From FEN-1297 sp021817845 (GTDB lineage: Bacteria > Bacteroidota > Ignavibacteria > Ignavibacteriales > Ignavibacteriaceae): a DNA stretch of 64,000 nt. Every line of letters begins with the position of its first letter. Positions within the stretch are counted from its first letter, which is position 1. Both the position numbers and the translations under genes were made by a program. The notes under the pieces are model-generated. The model searched no databases, had not been told where the DNA came from, and saw nothing but the letters and a program-made list of their open reading frames with translations. The stretch covers positions 1 to 64,000 of the forward strand of contig JAKAFW010000010.1 in NCBI GenBank assembly GCA_021817845.1, read 5' to 3'. Shown piece after piece: positions 34,241-43,138 of the stretch.

Positions 34241-36278
34241 CGCTTTTTCCGTTAATATCTTTGTTTGATGATTCCGGGTTTTCATCTTCAACAGCTAATT
34301 TCTTTTTTAATTCTTTTCGGTATTGAAGCGAGCGCGGCAGCCATAACAGTGTGTGAACGCCTGCCAAAATAAATGTACCGATTAATAATGCCGTCATTCC
34401 GAAAAATGTCCAGTACAGCCACGGATATTTGTTCGGATCGTGATGAGTAGCGTGAGTAAAATATCCTGCGAACTGTCTATTTGCACCCGAATGACATTTT
34501 TGACAAGTCTTCACAACATTCCGATAACTTAAATGAGAATTAGGATCTGTAACCGGAAGAATATCATGAGCTCCATGACAGTCGTAACACTTTGCCGTCT
34601 TTGTATAACCGAGCTGAGAAACTTTTCCATGATAGGTGTCGAAATAAGTCTTTGCAATTTTGCTATGGCATCTTCCGCATTGATTCATTATCGTCAGTTT
34701 AAACTGTTCCTGATCAGTTCTTCGAATTGTATGAGCGGTATGACAGTCGTTGCACGCTGGAAGTTCTTTATTCGTTTTTGTTACGCTTGGTGAATGAACG
34801 CTCTTTTCAAATTGTTCCTGAATTCCGAAATGACATTGTCCGCAGGTTGCGCTTACGTTTTTCCTGTTAACGCTTGATGCCGGATCAGTATGTGGAAGTT
34901 CATGATGCGCAGTATGGCAGTCGGCGCACGTTGCAGTCACCGTCATTCCGCTTTCCATCAATCCTTTACCGTGAATGCTCTCGGTATATTTTTCAATTAT
35001 ATTATGTTCTTTGCCGACGTATTTTACCGCCGCTTTTTCGCCCTCTCTATGGCACTTCGCACATAAATCCGGTATGTTAATCGCAAAAGTCGGCGACTTT
35101 GGATCTTTCTTTCCAAGAACTCCATGGGAGCCGTGGCAGTCGGAACAACCCGGCGCATTTGGATCGTTCTTTGCAAATAGCTGACCGTGAATGCTCGTTT
35201 TGTATTCATCACCTACCTCAGCATGACAAGCAGAACAATCAACTTTAGCAGTAATTCCTTCACATGGTCTTAGCTTTGATGGATTGACACTCGTATGACA
35301 TTGGCTGCAGGCAACCTTAGTATGTCGAGATCCGGCAAGCTCATTTATATTTACAAACATCGATCTGCCGTCTGCAGATTTTAGATCTTCTCTTCCATGG
35401 CATCGCAGACAATCCTGATCAGCCATCCCCTGTTCATAATAAACGTTTCTAATTTTATGTGGTTGATGACAATCGACGCAAGCCGGCAAAACATGGGCTT
35501 CTTTTTCCCAGAGCTCACCGCGAATAATTTTTCTATGAACGTTTTCGATTGCTGCATGGCATTTAGTGCAGGTAGCAGCAATATTATTTCTTGCAATCGA
35601 TGATCGTGGATCAGTATGCGGTAAAACCCTATGGGGCGAATGACAGGAAGCGCATGTTGCAGCTACCACAAGCCCTTTCTTTAATAATGCTTCACCATGA
35701 ATACTCTCGGTATAATTTTCCAAAATATTCGATTGCGGTATATGCCTTTGAACCTGAACAGGCGAACCTTCGCGGTGACAGCTTCCACAGACATAAGGAA
35801 TATTTAACGGCGCTACTGCAGATTTTGGATCTTTAACCGGAAGAATTTCATGAGAGCCATGACATGTTTGACAAACCGGTGCTAACCTATCGCCTTTTGC
35901 CGCAGCCCTTCCATGAAGGCTTTCAGTATAATCTTTGTTTTCCTCTTTATGGCAGTTGGTGCATTTAGCCTTATTTACATTTTCTTTATGCGGAAAGTCG
36001 GAATCTTTCAAATCTACATGGCAATCAATACACTTTTTTCCGGCATGAACTGAAGAAACTAATTTTTTCTGATCGACAAAAACAGAAATTTCTTTTCCAT
36101 CCTTTTTTCCTTTTAAAGTTTTGTCTTCGTGGCAGCTGAGGCAGTCGCTGTTATCCTGCGCCGATGCTGCTGCGGCAAATGCAAAAAGAATATAAGTGAA
36201 AAGAAATATCCGGAACAATAAAAACGAAGAGGAATTTCTTTTACTTTTTATAACGGATTCATAAATTTTTTTTTTCAT
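34230..36278 (-). CDS. Nineteen-haem c-type cytochrome
   Basis: A 682-aa secreted protein (signal around FLLFRIFLFTYILFAFAAAASAQ) with nineteen CxxCH motifs from CLSCH near residue 47 to CQKCH near residue 610, and one C-terminal membrane segment (WLYWTFFGMTALLIGTFILAGVHTLLWL). A module starting C(G/A)xCHREG and running through YTESIHG, CASCHSPHRVLPHTDP and NIAATCTKCH occurs twice, around residues 140-240 and 400-490, showing internal duplication. Such haem chains carry electrons over long distances in the periplasm or across the envelope. It ends 11 bp inside the downstream cytochrome b561-like gene. Confidence 0.9.
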   Translation of the reverse strand: MKKKIYESVIKSKRNSSSFLLFRIFLFTYILFAFAAAASAQDNSDCLSCHEDKTLKGKKDGKEISVFVDQKKLVSSVHAGKKCIDCHVDLKDSDFPHKENVNKAKCTNCHKEENKDYTESLHGRAAAKGDRLAPVCQTCHGSHEILPVKDPKSAVAPLNIPYVCGSCHREGSPVQVQRHIPQSNILENYTESIHGEALLKKGLVVAATCASCHSPHRVLPHTDPRSSIARNNIAATCTKCHAAIENVHRKIIRGELWEKEAHVLPACVDCHQPHKIRNVYYEQGMADQDCLRCHGREDLKSADGRSMFVNINELAGSRHTKVACSQCHTSVNPSKLRPCEGITAKVDCSACHAEVGDEYKTSIHGQLFAKNDPNAPGCSDCHGSHGVLGKKDPKSPTFAINIPDLCAKCHREGEKAAVKYVGKEHNIIEKYTESIHGKGLMESGMTVTATCADCHTAHHELPHTDPASSVNRKNVSATCGQCHFGIQEQFEKSVHSPSVTKTNKELPACNDCHTAHTIRRTDQEQFKLTIMNQCGRCHSKIAKTYFDTYHGKVSQLGYTKTAKCYDCHGAHDILPVTDPNSHLSYRNVVKTCQKCHSGANRQFAGYFTHATHHDPNKYPWLYWTFFGMTALLIGTFILAGVHTLLWLPRSLQYRKELKKKLAVEDENPESSNKDINGKSDGK

Positions 36279-36314
36279 GAACTCCTGTTTGCCAGCTTTT
36301 GTTTATCCCGCATT

Positions 36315-38528
36315 TTATTTTTCTTTTTCTTGCTCGAATTGTTGCTGTTTAATTTTTTCAAGTTCAGCCGGATGCTCCTCAGCCATTTCTTCTTCTGTAA
36401 TTTTGCCGGTAATCCAGGAAGTATTCATGGGATAAATATCAGGGTTAAAAATGGTGAAGTAAAAATGCCAAACAACTATTGCAAGGAATGCAAGCCATGC
36501 TTCATAATAATGGATTGTTCTTGCTATATCCCATCCTAATTTTGTTAATAGGCCGATAGAGGTATTGTCAAACCACATTATGGAACCGGTAATTGACATT
36601 ACAATAGTACCCCAAACGAGCGCCCAGTATTCGGCTTTCTCAACATAGCTGAAGCGGTCAAGCATAGGTTTATTTTTTGAAATACCAAGATTAAATAATG
36701 CAACTCCGATGGCATCGGTAAAATCTTTTCTATTTGGCAGCATATCTTTTAAGAACTGCTTCCCTCTAATTGTGAAAGAGAGATAAAAGATATGATATAA
36801 ACTTGTCGCAACCAGAATTACTGCAGCTATTCTATGTATATAACTTCTATATTCAAAAGCGTTCTTGCTAAGTTCCCGGATATGCGTAACCCACCATGCA
36901 TTTGGGAAGTGAAGCATAAAGCCGGTAATAACAAGCATAATAAAACTTATCGTAAGAAGAATATGTTGAATTCTTTCATTAACCGTCATCCTTAGATACA
37001 ATGAATGACCGTGAATTTCGTTTCTAATTAATCCTTGCTGTTTTAATTTCTTAATTCTTGCTTTTTTAAAGAAGTCAAGAATATTATGAAGAAACATTCC
37101 GCCGATAACCGAGATAATCATTAAGATATAAAGAGTTGCAATCCAGTATAAGATTGGCTCCGATTTTTTATCGGCTGTAGGAGTAGTAAGGTGAATTTTT
37201 CCAATCGCAAAGTTTTCATTTGCGCCTGGATGACATTTTCCGCAAGTCTTTGAAAGATTTCCCTTGTATACTGTTGAAGTTGGATCGGTTGACGGCTTAA
37301 TGTTATGTGCGCTGTGACAACTTGCACAATTTGCAACTGTTGTAGCACCGCCTTCAAGCGCTAAGCCATGATAGCTGTCCTTAAATGTTGATAACCGATT
37401 TGGATTCAAACCGTATTTTTCAGACAATTTAACCGAACTATGGCAAGGAGAACAAACCTGGGTTGATAAATTTGCAAACGAAGTCGGCGCATTTGGGTCT
37501 TTAGGATTTAAAATATTATGCATTCCGTGGCAGTCCGTGCAAACCGGAGCATCTCTTCTGCCTTGTTTCAACACCGCTATACCATGAATACTTTGTTTAT
37601 ACTCGTCTGCTATTTTAACGTGGCATTTTGCACAGGTGTTTGGAATGTTAAATTTGTTCACCGAAGAAGTAGGGTCGCTTCCTGCTTTCATTTGATGAGC
37701 CGTGTGGCAATCAATGCATGTTGCTGCTTTCCCATTACCAGATGAAAGAGCTTTTCCATGAACACTATTTTCATAGGCGGTAATAAATCCTGCCGATGGA
37801 GATGTTCGTTCTCTTATCTCTGCATTATTTTGATGGCATGATAAGCAAAGTTTTTCCTGTGCAATTTTTAAAGTAACAGTATCCTTATAGGAATATGATG
37901 TAATAGCAAACCTATGGCATGAATAACAATTAGGAGAGCCTTTGACTTTTTCTGCAAGCCCCTGTGCATGATCAGATCTTAAGAATTCTTTTTTCTGAAC
38001 CTGATGACAGTTGCCGCAAGCCTCAACCATGTTACTGATATAAAATTTCGAACCCGGAACTTTCGGCGAAATAATATCATGAGTGCCATGACAGCCTTTG
38101 CAATTTAAATCCGGTTTATCACTCAGACCGCTCGCTCGCATCATTTGCGGATGGAAAGGGTGTAATACTGCGGCGTCTTTATGACACGATTTACAATCTA
38201 TAGGTTGAATATCTTTTTTGTGAGGGTCGTTATCGGGATTAAAACCTACGTGGCATGAAATACATTGCAGCTTTTGATGCGCAGAATGTGCTAAAACCTT
38301 AGCATCAACAAAAAGTGAAACTACTTTTCCCTGTTTTTTCATTGTTAACGTACTGTCACTATGGCAGGTGAGGCAGTCGTCATTTGTTTGTGCGCTAAGT
38401 TTATTTACCGTTAATAAAAATAATAAGGAAAGAATTAGTAAAGTCAGAACACCATTAAAATTTACTTGTCCATATTTAGGTTGGGATTTTTTATCTTTAC
38501 TTACTAATTTTGAATTGAAAACCAACAT
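36315..38528 (-). CDS. Thirteen-haem cytochrome c fused to a cytochrome b561-like membrane domain
   Basis: The ATG at 38528 was chosen because a signal sequence follows (NFNGVLTLLILSLLFLLTVNKLSAQ); an open frame extends 25 residues upstream. The 737-aa protein has thirteen CxxCH motifs (CLTCH to CGKCH), a membrane helix (ILYWIATLYILMIISVIGGMFLHNI), then a dihaem membrane domain: NERIQHILLTISFIMLVITGFMLHF, EYRSYIHRIAAVILVATSLYHIFYL, TIHYYEAWLAFLAIVVWHFYF. The membrane part is homologous to the separate 33344 gene. The fusion supports direct electron transfer between quinone, haem b and the c-haem chain. Confidence 0.9.
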   Translation of the reverse strand: MLVFNSKLVSKDKKSQPKYGQVNFNGVLTLLILSLLFLLTVNKLSAQTNDDCLTCHSDSTLTMKKQGKVVSLFVDAKVLAHSAHQKLQCISCHVGFNPDNDPHKKDIQPIDCKSCHKDAAVLHPFHPQMMRASGLSDKPDLNCKGCHGTHDIISPKVPGSKFYISNMVEACGNCHQVQKKEFLRSDHAQGLAEKVKGSPNCYSCHRFAITSYSYKDTVTLKIAQEKLCLSCHQNNAEIRERTSPSAGFITAYENSVHGKALSSGNGKAATCIDCHTAHQMKAGSDPTSSVNKFNIPNTCAKCHVKIADEYKQSIHGIAVLKQGRRDAPVCTDCHGMHNILNPKDPNAPTSFANLSTQVCSPCHSSVKLSEKYGLNPNRLSTFKDSYHGLALEGGATTVANCASCHSAHNIKPSTDPTSTVYKGNLSKTCGKCHPGANENFAIGKIHLTTPTADKKSEPILYWIATLYILMIISVIGGMFLHNILDFFKKARIKKLKQQGLIRNEIHGHSLYLRMTVNERIQHILLTISFIMLVITGFMLHFPNAWWVTHIRELSKNAFEYRSYIHRIAAVILVATSLYHIFYLSFTIRGKQFLKDMLPNRKDFTDAIGVALFNLGISKNKPMLDRFSYVEKAEYWALVWGTIVMSITGSIMWFDNTSIGLLTKLGWDIARTIHYYEAWLAFLAIVVWHFYFTIFNPDIYPMNTSWITGKITEEEMAEEHPAELEKIKQQQFEQEKEK

Positions 38529-38568
38529 AATTGCCCGCTCTATTTTTCTGTGTTTTTTCCTATTAATT

Positions 38569-38646
38569 TTATATAGTAAACGCAAACCCGAACAATGCAA
38601 CAATCGTTACAACAAAAAGCAAATATAAAATTACGTTTTTCATCAT
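38569..38646 (-). CDS. 25-residue single-span membrane peptide leading the cytochrome operon
   Basis: A small ORF with a strong ribosome binding site (AGAGG five to six bases before ATGATG). The peptide starts MMKNVILYLLFVVTIVALF and ends FAFTI; it is one hydrophobic helix with a single lysine near the N-terminus. It ends 40 bp upstream of the 13-haem gene. Tiny membrane peptides (CydX, CcoM/CcoQ-like) accompany several respiratory complexes, so an assembly or stability role is possible. No homologue is recognised and translation is unproven. Confidence 0.5.
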   Translation of the reverse strand: MMKNVILYLLFVVTIVALFGFAFTI

Positions 38647-38800
38647 TACCTCTCGCTATTACTTATTATTATATTTTGTCACAAAATATTTATATACGTC
38701 TGGAAATCGTTTTTCTAAATGTAACCCTGCATAAACAAAGAATATGCCGTAAATGATAGCAAAAAGAATTCATAAGTATTAGAAAATGATTGTCTAATAA

Positions 38801-38842
38801 CCATCAATGAGAATAGAGTTTTATTATCATTCTCATTGATGG
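38801..38842. promoter_or_regulatory. Perfect 14-bp palindrome with a Fur-box-like arm upstream of the cytochrome operon
   Basis: CCATCAATGAGAAT (38801-38814) and ATTCTCATTGATGG (38829-38842) are a perfect inverted repeat with a 14-nt spacer. Read on the minus strand, the segment 38840-38821 contains GAGAATGATAAT, close to tandem GATAAT hexamers of Fur boxes. A second small repeat (TATTAG...CTAATA) lies at about 38778-38799. The site is about 155-195 bp upstream of the operon's first start codon. No T-run follows on either strand, so it is a better operator than terminator. Confidence 0.4.
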
Positions 38843-39057
38843 GAAAAGGTTTGTAAAATTGTTGGAATTCATAACACTTTAATAGGTGGGGATAAGTTTC
38901 TTCGTGAAGTCGGTTTTAGGAGTCAGGTATATAACTTCTTTTAATATTTAAGCCATCTTACGCATGATTTCCCTCTGGAGTAATGTAGTGTTGAAATAAT
39001 ACAAAAAATTAGTCTAGTCCATCACTGTTTTTCCAACCTGCTGGCGGCAGACTGGTA
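38843..39057. other. Non-coding gap between the cytochrome operon and the class V aminotransferase gene
   Basis: No ORF is supported. On the minus strand, just after the aminotransferase stop, CCAGTCTGC and GCAGGTTGG (39031-39053) can form a 9-bp stem with two G-T pairs and loop CGCCA; it lacks a T-run, so it may be a weak terminator or a copy of the CTGCCGG-type repeat seen near 47.75-47.98 kb. Confidence 0.3.
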
Positions 39058-40545
39058 TTACAAAGGTTGCGTAATATGAGTATTTAACCAACTTGTGATA
39101 ATCTTCTTTTCTTCTTCATTTGATGAGAGGTGAAAAAATTCATTATTTTGTTGACAGTAACGATAATCTTTTTCCCATGAGGATATATTTCTTGCTGTTA
39201 CTTTAATCGATTCGATAATGAATTCCAATTCTTCGTTCGTAGTTGTAGGATGAATTGACATTCTTACCCATCCGGGTTTTTCAGAAAGATCGCCTTCGTT
39301 TATTTTCTCTGTAATATGTTTCGATTGATCCGGGCTGACGTGTAAAAGGTAATGCCCATAAGTTCCTGCGCAAGAACATCCGCCGCGCATTTGAATTCCG
39401 AATCTGTCATTCAAAATTTTTACTAATAAATTATAATGAATTTTGTCGACATAAAAAGAAATTGCGCCAAGCCTGTCTTCAATATTATCAGCCAGGATAT
39501 GAAGTCCCGGGATTTTCCTTAAACCGTAAATTGCTGTCTTAACTAAATATTTTTCTCTTTGCTCCATCTTCTCAACGTTCATTTCCTCTTTTAATTTTAC
39601 GCAAAGCGCAGCTTTAATAGTTTGAAGAAAAGCAGGAGTTCCACCGTCTTCACGAAGTTCGATATTTGATACGAATTTATGCTGCCCCCATGGGTTAGTC
39701 CAATCCACCGTACCGCCGCCGGGATTATCAGGTACGAGATTCTTATAAAGATGTGAATCAAAAATTATAACACCCGGCGTTCCGGGTCCGCCTAAAAATT
39801 TATGAGGTGAGAAGAATATAGCATCTAACTTTTCTAAAGGATCAGCCGGATGCATATCAATATTTATATACGGCGCGGAACATGCAAAATCAACAAAGCA
39901 AAAGCCGCCGTTCTCGTGCATCATTTTTGCCATTTTATGATACGGTGTTTCAATACCTGTAACATTTGAGCACGCGGTAAATGCACCGATTTTTAATTTT
40001 CTATCTTTATACTTTTCAAGCTGAACTTCAAAATCATGCAGATCGATCAAGCCTTCGGAATCCGGCTGTATGCAAACCACATCAGCTATTGTTTCCAACC
40101 ACGAGGTATGATTAGAATGATGTTCCATGTGTGTTACAAAAACAACGGGAGTTAATTCAACAGGTAGATTAAGGTACGCCTTTAATTGTTCCGGCACCTT
40201 TAGCCCCAAAATCCTTTGGAATTTATTTATCATCGCAGTCATTCCGGAACCGGCTGTAATAATAACATCATCTTTGCCGGCGTGTACATGGTCTTTAATT
40301 ATTTCATGAGCTGCTTGATAAGCGACCGTCATTGTTGTGCCGGTAATGCTTGCTTCGGAATGCGTATTGCCGACGTAGGGTCCAAAAGTTTCTACAATTT
40401 TCTTTTCAATCGGAGCATAAAGCCTGCCGCTTGCTATCCAGTCAGCATAGATAATTTGTTTCTCACCGTAAGGAGATAAAAAAGTTTGATCAATACCGAT
40501 AATATTTTTTCTGAATTGGTTGAAATATTCTTCTAAATCTTGCAT
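39058..40545 (-). CDS. Class V aminotransferase-fold PLP enzyme (cysteine-desulfurase-like)
   Basis: A 495-aa fold-type I PLP protein. Visible motifs: IIYADWIASGRLYAPIEKKI, VGNTHSEASITGTTMT, VIITAGSGMTAMINKF, FVTHMEHHSNHTSW, CFVDFACSAPYI, and the PLP-binding lysine in FFSPHKFLGGPGTPGVIIF. RGGCSCAGTYGHYLL near the C-terminus contains cysteines at the place of the SufS/NifS active-site loop, so a cysteine desulfurase or selenocysteine-lyase-like activity is possible, but the protein is longer than SufS (about 400 aa). Monocistronic; the substrate is unknown. Confidence 0.8.
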   Translation of the reverse strand: MQDLEEYFNQFRKNIIGIDQTFLSPYGEKQIIYADWIASGRLYAPIEKKIVETFGPYVGNTHSEASITGTTMTVAYQAAHEIIKDHVHAGKDDVIITAGSGMTAMINKFQRILGLKVPEQLKAYLNLPVELTPVVFVTHMEHHSNHTSWLETIADVVCIQPDSEGLIDLHDFEVQLEKYKDRKLKIGAFTACSNVTGIETPYHKMAKMMHENGGFCFVDFACSAPYINIDMHPADPLEKLDAIFFSPHKFLGGPGTPGVIIFDSHLYKNLVPDNPGGGTVDWTNPWGQHKFVSNIELREDGGTPAFLQTIKAALCVKLKEEMNVEKMEQREKYLVKTAIYGLRKIPGLHILADNIEDRLGAISFYVDKIHYNLLVKILNDRFGIQMRGGCSCAGTYGHYLLHVSPDQSKHITEKINEGDLSEKPGWVRMSIHPTTTNEELEFIIESIKVTARNISSWEKDYRYCQQNNEFFHLSSNEEEKKIITSWLNTHITQPL

Positions 40546-41383
40546 AAAGGATTTCGTAAAAAATTATGCACAATTGCGTGACTTTATTGTTGCTAAACTA
40601 TGAATTTTTTTCTTTTAAAGAAACAAGAATTTATTTCGGGTTTGCAGCTAAACTAATTCTGATGTGACAAAAATTAAGTTGTCTAAAAAGGAAAGTATAA
40701 TCAAGGCTAGTGTGGAGCGGGATAAAATTCTGATGGATATGGGAGAGAAATTTACGCGGGAGTATTTTATGAAAAAGTATAATTAGGGAGAGGGGTTATC
40801 AAGATATTAACAAAGAAAGAAAAAAATAACAAAAAAAGAAAGCAATCCTTATTATTATTTTTGTCAATTATTTTTAGGACGGGACATGCAACTTCAAGGG
40901 GTTATTACGAAGCAATTAAGAGATGCGTTTTAAATAAACATATTTTCCGCTTTTGCTTTCAGGATCAATTTTATAATTCCTAAGCTGTACCATAAATTCA
41001 ATGGTCTTTTTTGCTTTCTTCTCGTAAACGGCTTCCATAAATACTTCAAATCAGGTGATTCGGATGTACCAATAAATACTCTTATCGTTTAGTGTGGTTA
41101 AATATGGGAACTTTATGTATTGTCGGGAAAAACTAGCAAAGCATCGTTTTCCTATGTATGGGATGTAGACATCAGAACTATGGACCGACTCATGTTGAAT
41201 AGTAAATTAAAATATTTTTTTAATATTACTATTTGGCAGTTTAAGAATAATTTCGAATAATTTAGTTTTTTTCCCTTATTTGGTATGTATGAATTAAAAT
41301 TTGTAAAACTAATCCAATACTATTAATATCTGTTTGGATAGCCAAATGGCAAGCTCTTTTGCAATATTTGTTTTTTAATTACA
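40546..41383. other. Long gap with degraded coding remnants
   Basis: No intact gene is supported. A 40-codon plus-strand frame (40664-40786, GTG start) encodes KIKLSKKESIIKASVERDKI and ends EYFMKKYN. A 40-codon minus-strand frame (about 40917-41039) begins MEAVYEKKAKKTIEFMVQLR and ends YVYLKRIS; upstream of it the frame IGTSESPDLKYLWKPF hints at a frameshifted gene. These look like pieces of lost accessory genes at the left edge of the restriction-modification island. Confidence 0.35.
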
Positions 41384-41866
41384 CTATAATATGCTGCTCA
41401 TATAGTCAATATCTTGTTTCTTGAAGTCCCATTTTACAATTTGAATTCTTCTGTTTGGTTTAAATTCTAAAACATCTTTTCTATTGTAAGTTTTAAGTAA
41501 TTTGCTAATTGTTGTCCCCATTCCGTGAGGACTTAATAGGATTGCATAAATAGGAAGCGCAATGCTTGAATAACCTATTAGTTGAGAAAGACTGATGAGT
41601 GAAAGAGTCGTATTCTTGCATTCAATAAAGACCAAATCAACTTTGTCAGAATATTCTATAAAGCCTGTTATATCTTGACGAATTTGAAATGTAGTGAACT
41701 CTGGGAAATACCCTTGGTAATTTAGTTTAATAATAAAATTACTTAGATCGCTATCATGTGTGTCAAGCACCTGTATCTTTTTTGCTTTTTTCCCAAACCT
41801 TTGCTGCAAGTCCTTTTTTAACCATTTGATAATATCAGGATACATTTCTATTTCAGTCTGGTACAT
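41384..41866 (-). CDS. PD-(D/E)XK-like nuclease of the restriction-modification-like operon
   Basis: The ATG at 41866 was chosen: it follows the upstream stop by 2 bp and has AAGG just before it. The 160-aa protein starts MYQTEIEMYPDIIKWLKKDL and has ITGFIEYSDKVDLVFIECKNTTLSLISLSQLIGYS around residues 83-118. The Asp followed by E-C-K (DLVFIECK) fits the catalytic D...(E)xK core of PD-(D/E)XK nucleases, with a downstream helix carrying QLIGY. This suggests the restriction nuclease or a nuclease subunit of the operon. No family name can be assigned with certainty. Confidence 0.6.
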   Translation of the reverse strand: MYQTEIEMYPDIIKWLKKDLQQRFGKKAKKIQVLDTHDSDLSNFIIKLNYQGYFPEFTTFQIRQDITGFIEYSDKVDLVFIECKNTTLSLISLSQLIGYSSIALPIYAILLSPHGMGTTISKLLKTYNRKDVLEFKPNRRIQIVKWDFKKQDIDYMSSIL

Positions 41867-41868
41867 AC

Positions 41869-42750
41869 TTAACCTTTTTGCAAGTAGCAGCCTAAACATT
41901 TACAAATTTCTTTATAGCTGTTGAAATGTTGTCCGTTAATTTCGGCTGGTAATTTTTCGTGCGTCTCAAGTGGATGTATGTCTTTATTTTTAGCATGGCC
42001 TACTGTTCCTGTGCAAAGAGATTGACGTCTCTCAAAATTTGCTTTATTGTTTTCTACAAGTTCTGCAAGAGCTTCATTCTTATGTGAAATATAAAAGCCT
42101 ATATTCTCGAAATCTTCTGCGTAAATTTTTATTTGATGTTCTTTTGCCCAACTCGTTCCTGAGCCGCCTCTGATGTTTGGATGTCCGTATCCGATGTATT
42201 GAATGGCAACATTCAGAGATTGAGCAAGTTGACAAATTTGGGGGGGTAAGAACCAATTCTTGTTTGAGATTTCAATATAGACACGATGCCTCCCGGCTTG
42301 GTCAACATTTGACTTACGAACAAAACCAGTAACATCAGCAAGTCCTCTTAAAAATTCTTTTTTGTTAATTTCAGTTGTTTCAAAGATAGGTTCGGGAATT
42401 AAGAAATTATGATAACTAAAACGAGTCCCGTTAATGAGATACTTGATGAACAACCAAGAAATATCTTCTTTCGTCCATAAAAGGACAAGAGATATTTTAT
42501 TATCTGTAACTTTTTGAACATCAATTCCCATTTGTTGTATTCGATAAACAACAGGATCTAGCGATGTTTGAATATGTAAGCGTTGGTCGAAAACCTTTGT
42601 GATTGCTTTAGATTCAAGAGTTTTATACTCAAAATCAATGATAATTTTTTTTACATCGTTGTTGTATTGAATTTCGCCATGGCCTGTGATAAGTCCCAGA
42701 AGATAGGAAATATCTGAGGTTAGGAAATTCGAAATCTTATTTTTTTCCAT
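41869..42750 (-). CDS. Protein with two LAGLIDADG-like motifs, probable endonuclease
   Basis: A 293-aa protein with two homing-endonuclease-type motifs: DISYLLGLITGHGEI near residue 14 and KKEFLRGLADVTGFVRKS near residue 130. After the second come RVYIEISNKNWFLPPQICQLAQSLNVAIQYIG and HQIKIYAEDFENIGFYISHKNE, in the alpha-beta-beta-alpha order of the LAGLIDADG fold. LAGLIDADG proteins cleave long DNA sites or act in RNA splicing. Here it lies in an operon with a DNA methyltransferase, so it may cut DNA or supply site recognition. The first motif has Gly-His rather than the usual acidic residue, so catalysis is uncertain. Confidence 0.6.
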   Translation of the reverse strand: MEKNKISNFLTSDISYLLGLITGHGEIQYNNDVKKIIIDFEYKTLESKAITKVFDQRLHIQTSLDPVVYRIQQMGIDVQKVTDNKISLVLLWTKEDISWLFIKYLINGTRFSYHNFLIPEPIFETTEINKKEFLRGLADVTGFVRKSNVDQAGRHRVYIEISNKNWFLPPQICQLAQSLNVAIQYIGYGHPNIRGGSGTSWAKEHQIKIYAEDFENIGFYISHKNEALAELVENNKANFERRQSLCTGTVGHAKNKDIHPLETHEKLPAEINGQHFNSYKEICKCLGCYLQKG

Positions 42751-43136
42751 TAATGAATTCTCCCAGGGATTTGTGTGTTTAGCACATATCCTCTGGAAAA
42801 TAGGTCATAAATAAAATCATTATTATTGATCCTTCTGTCATATTGCTCATAACCATGTCGATTATTGTTAACGCAAAGTTCGTTTAAAGAATTAGGCAAA
42901 TTTCCATCAGAAACAAAATATAATCTTAGCTCTACTCCCCACTTATTTGCACCTGCAGCCCATATGTAAAAAGGCGCTTGTTCTGTACTTACGGGTAGCG
43001 GAAAATTATTTGTAAGAGTTGCATACAAATTTTCAAATCGTGTCTGTGAATTTACCGGCAATTCAACCTCAATAAGAGTTTGCCTAGTTGGATCGCTTAA
43101 ATAGATTACTGATTCGTCAAATTCTGTTTGTGTCAT
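42750..43136 (-). CDS. Unknown small protein in the methyltransferase operon
   Basis: A 128-aa protein with no recognised domain. The sequence TEFDESVIYLSDPTRQTLIEVELPV, then PFYIWAAGANKWGVELRLYFVSDG and a basic, Asn-rich end suggests a compact beta-rich fold. Its start lies 2 bp after the methyltransferase stop and its stop overlaps the start of the LAGLIDADG gene, so it is fully embedded in the operon and probably part of the same system. It could be a specificity or regulatory subunit. Confidence 0.6.
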   Translation of the reverse strand: MTQTEFDESVIYLSDPTRQTLIEVELPVNSQTRFENLYATLTNNFPLPVSTEQAPFYIWAAGANKWGVELRLYFVSDGNLPNSLNELCVNNNRHGYEQYDRRINNNDFIYDLFSRGYVLNTQIPGRIH

Positions 43137-43138
43137 GT

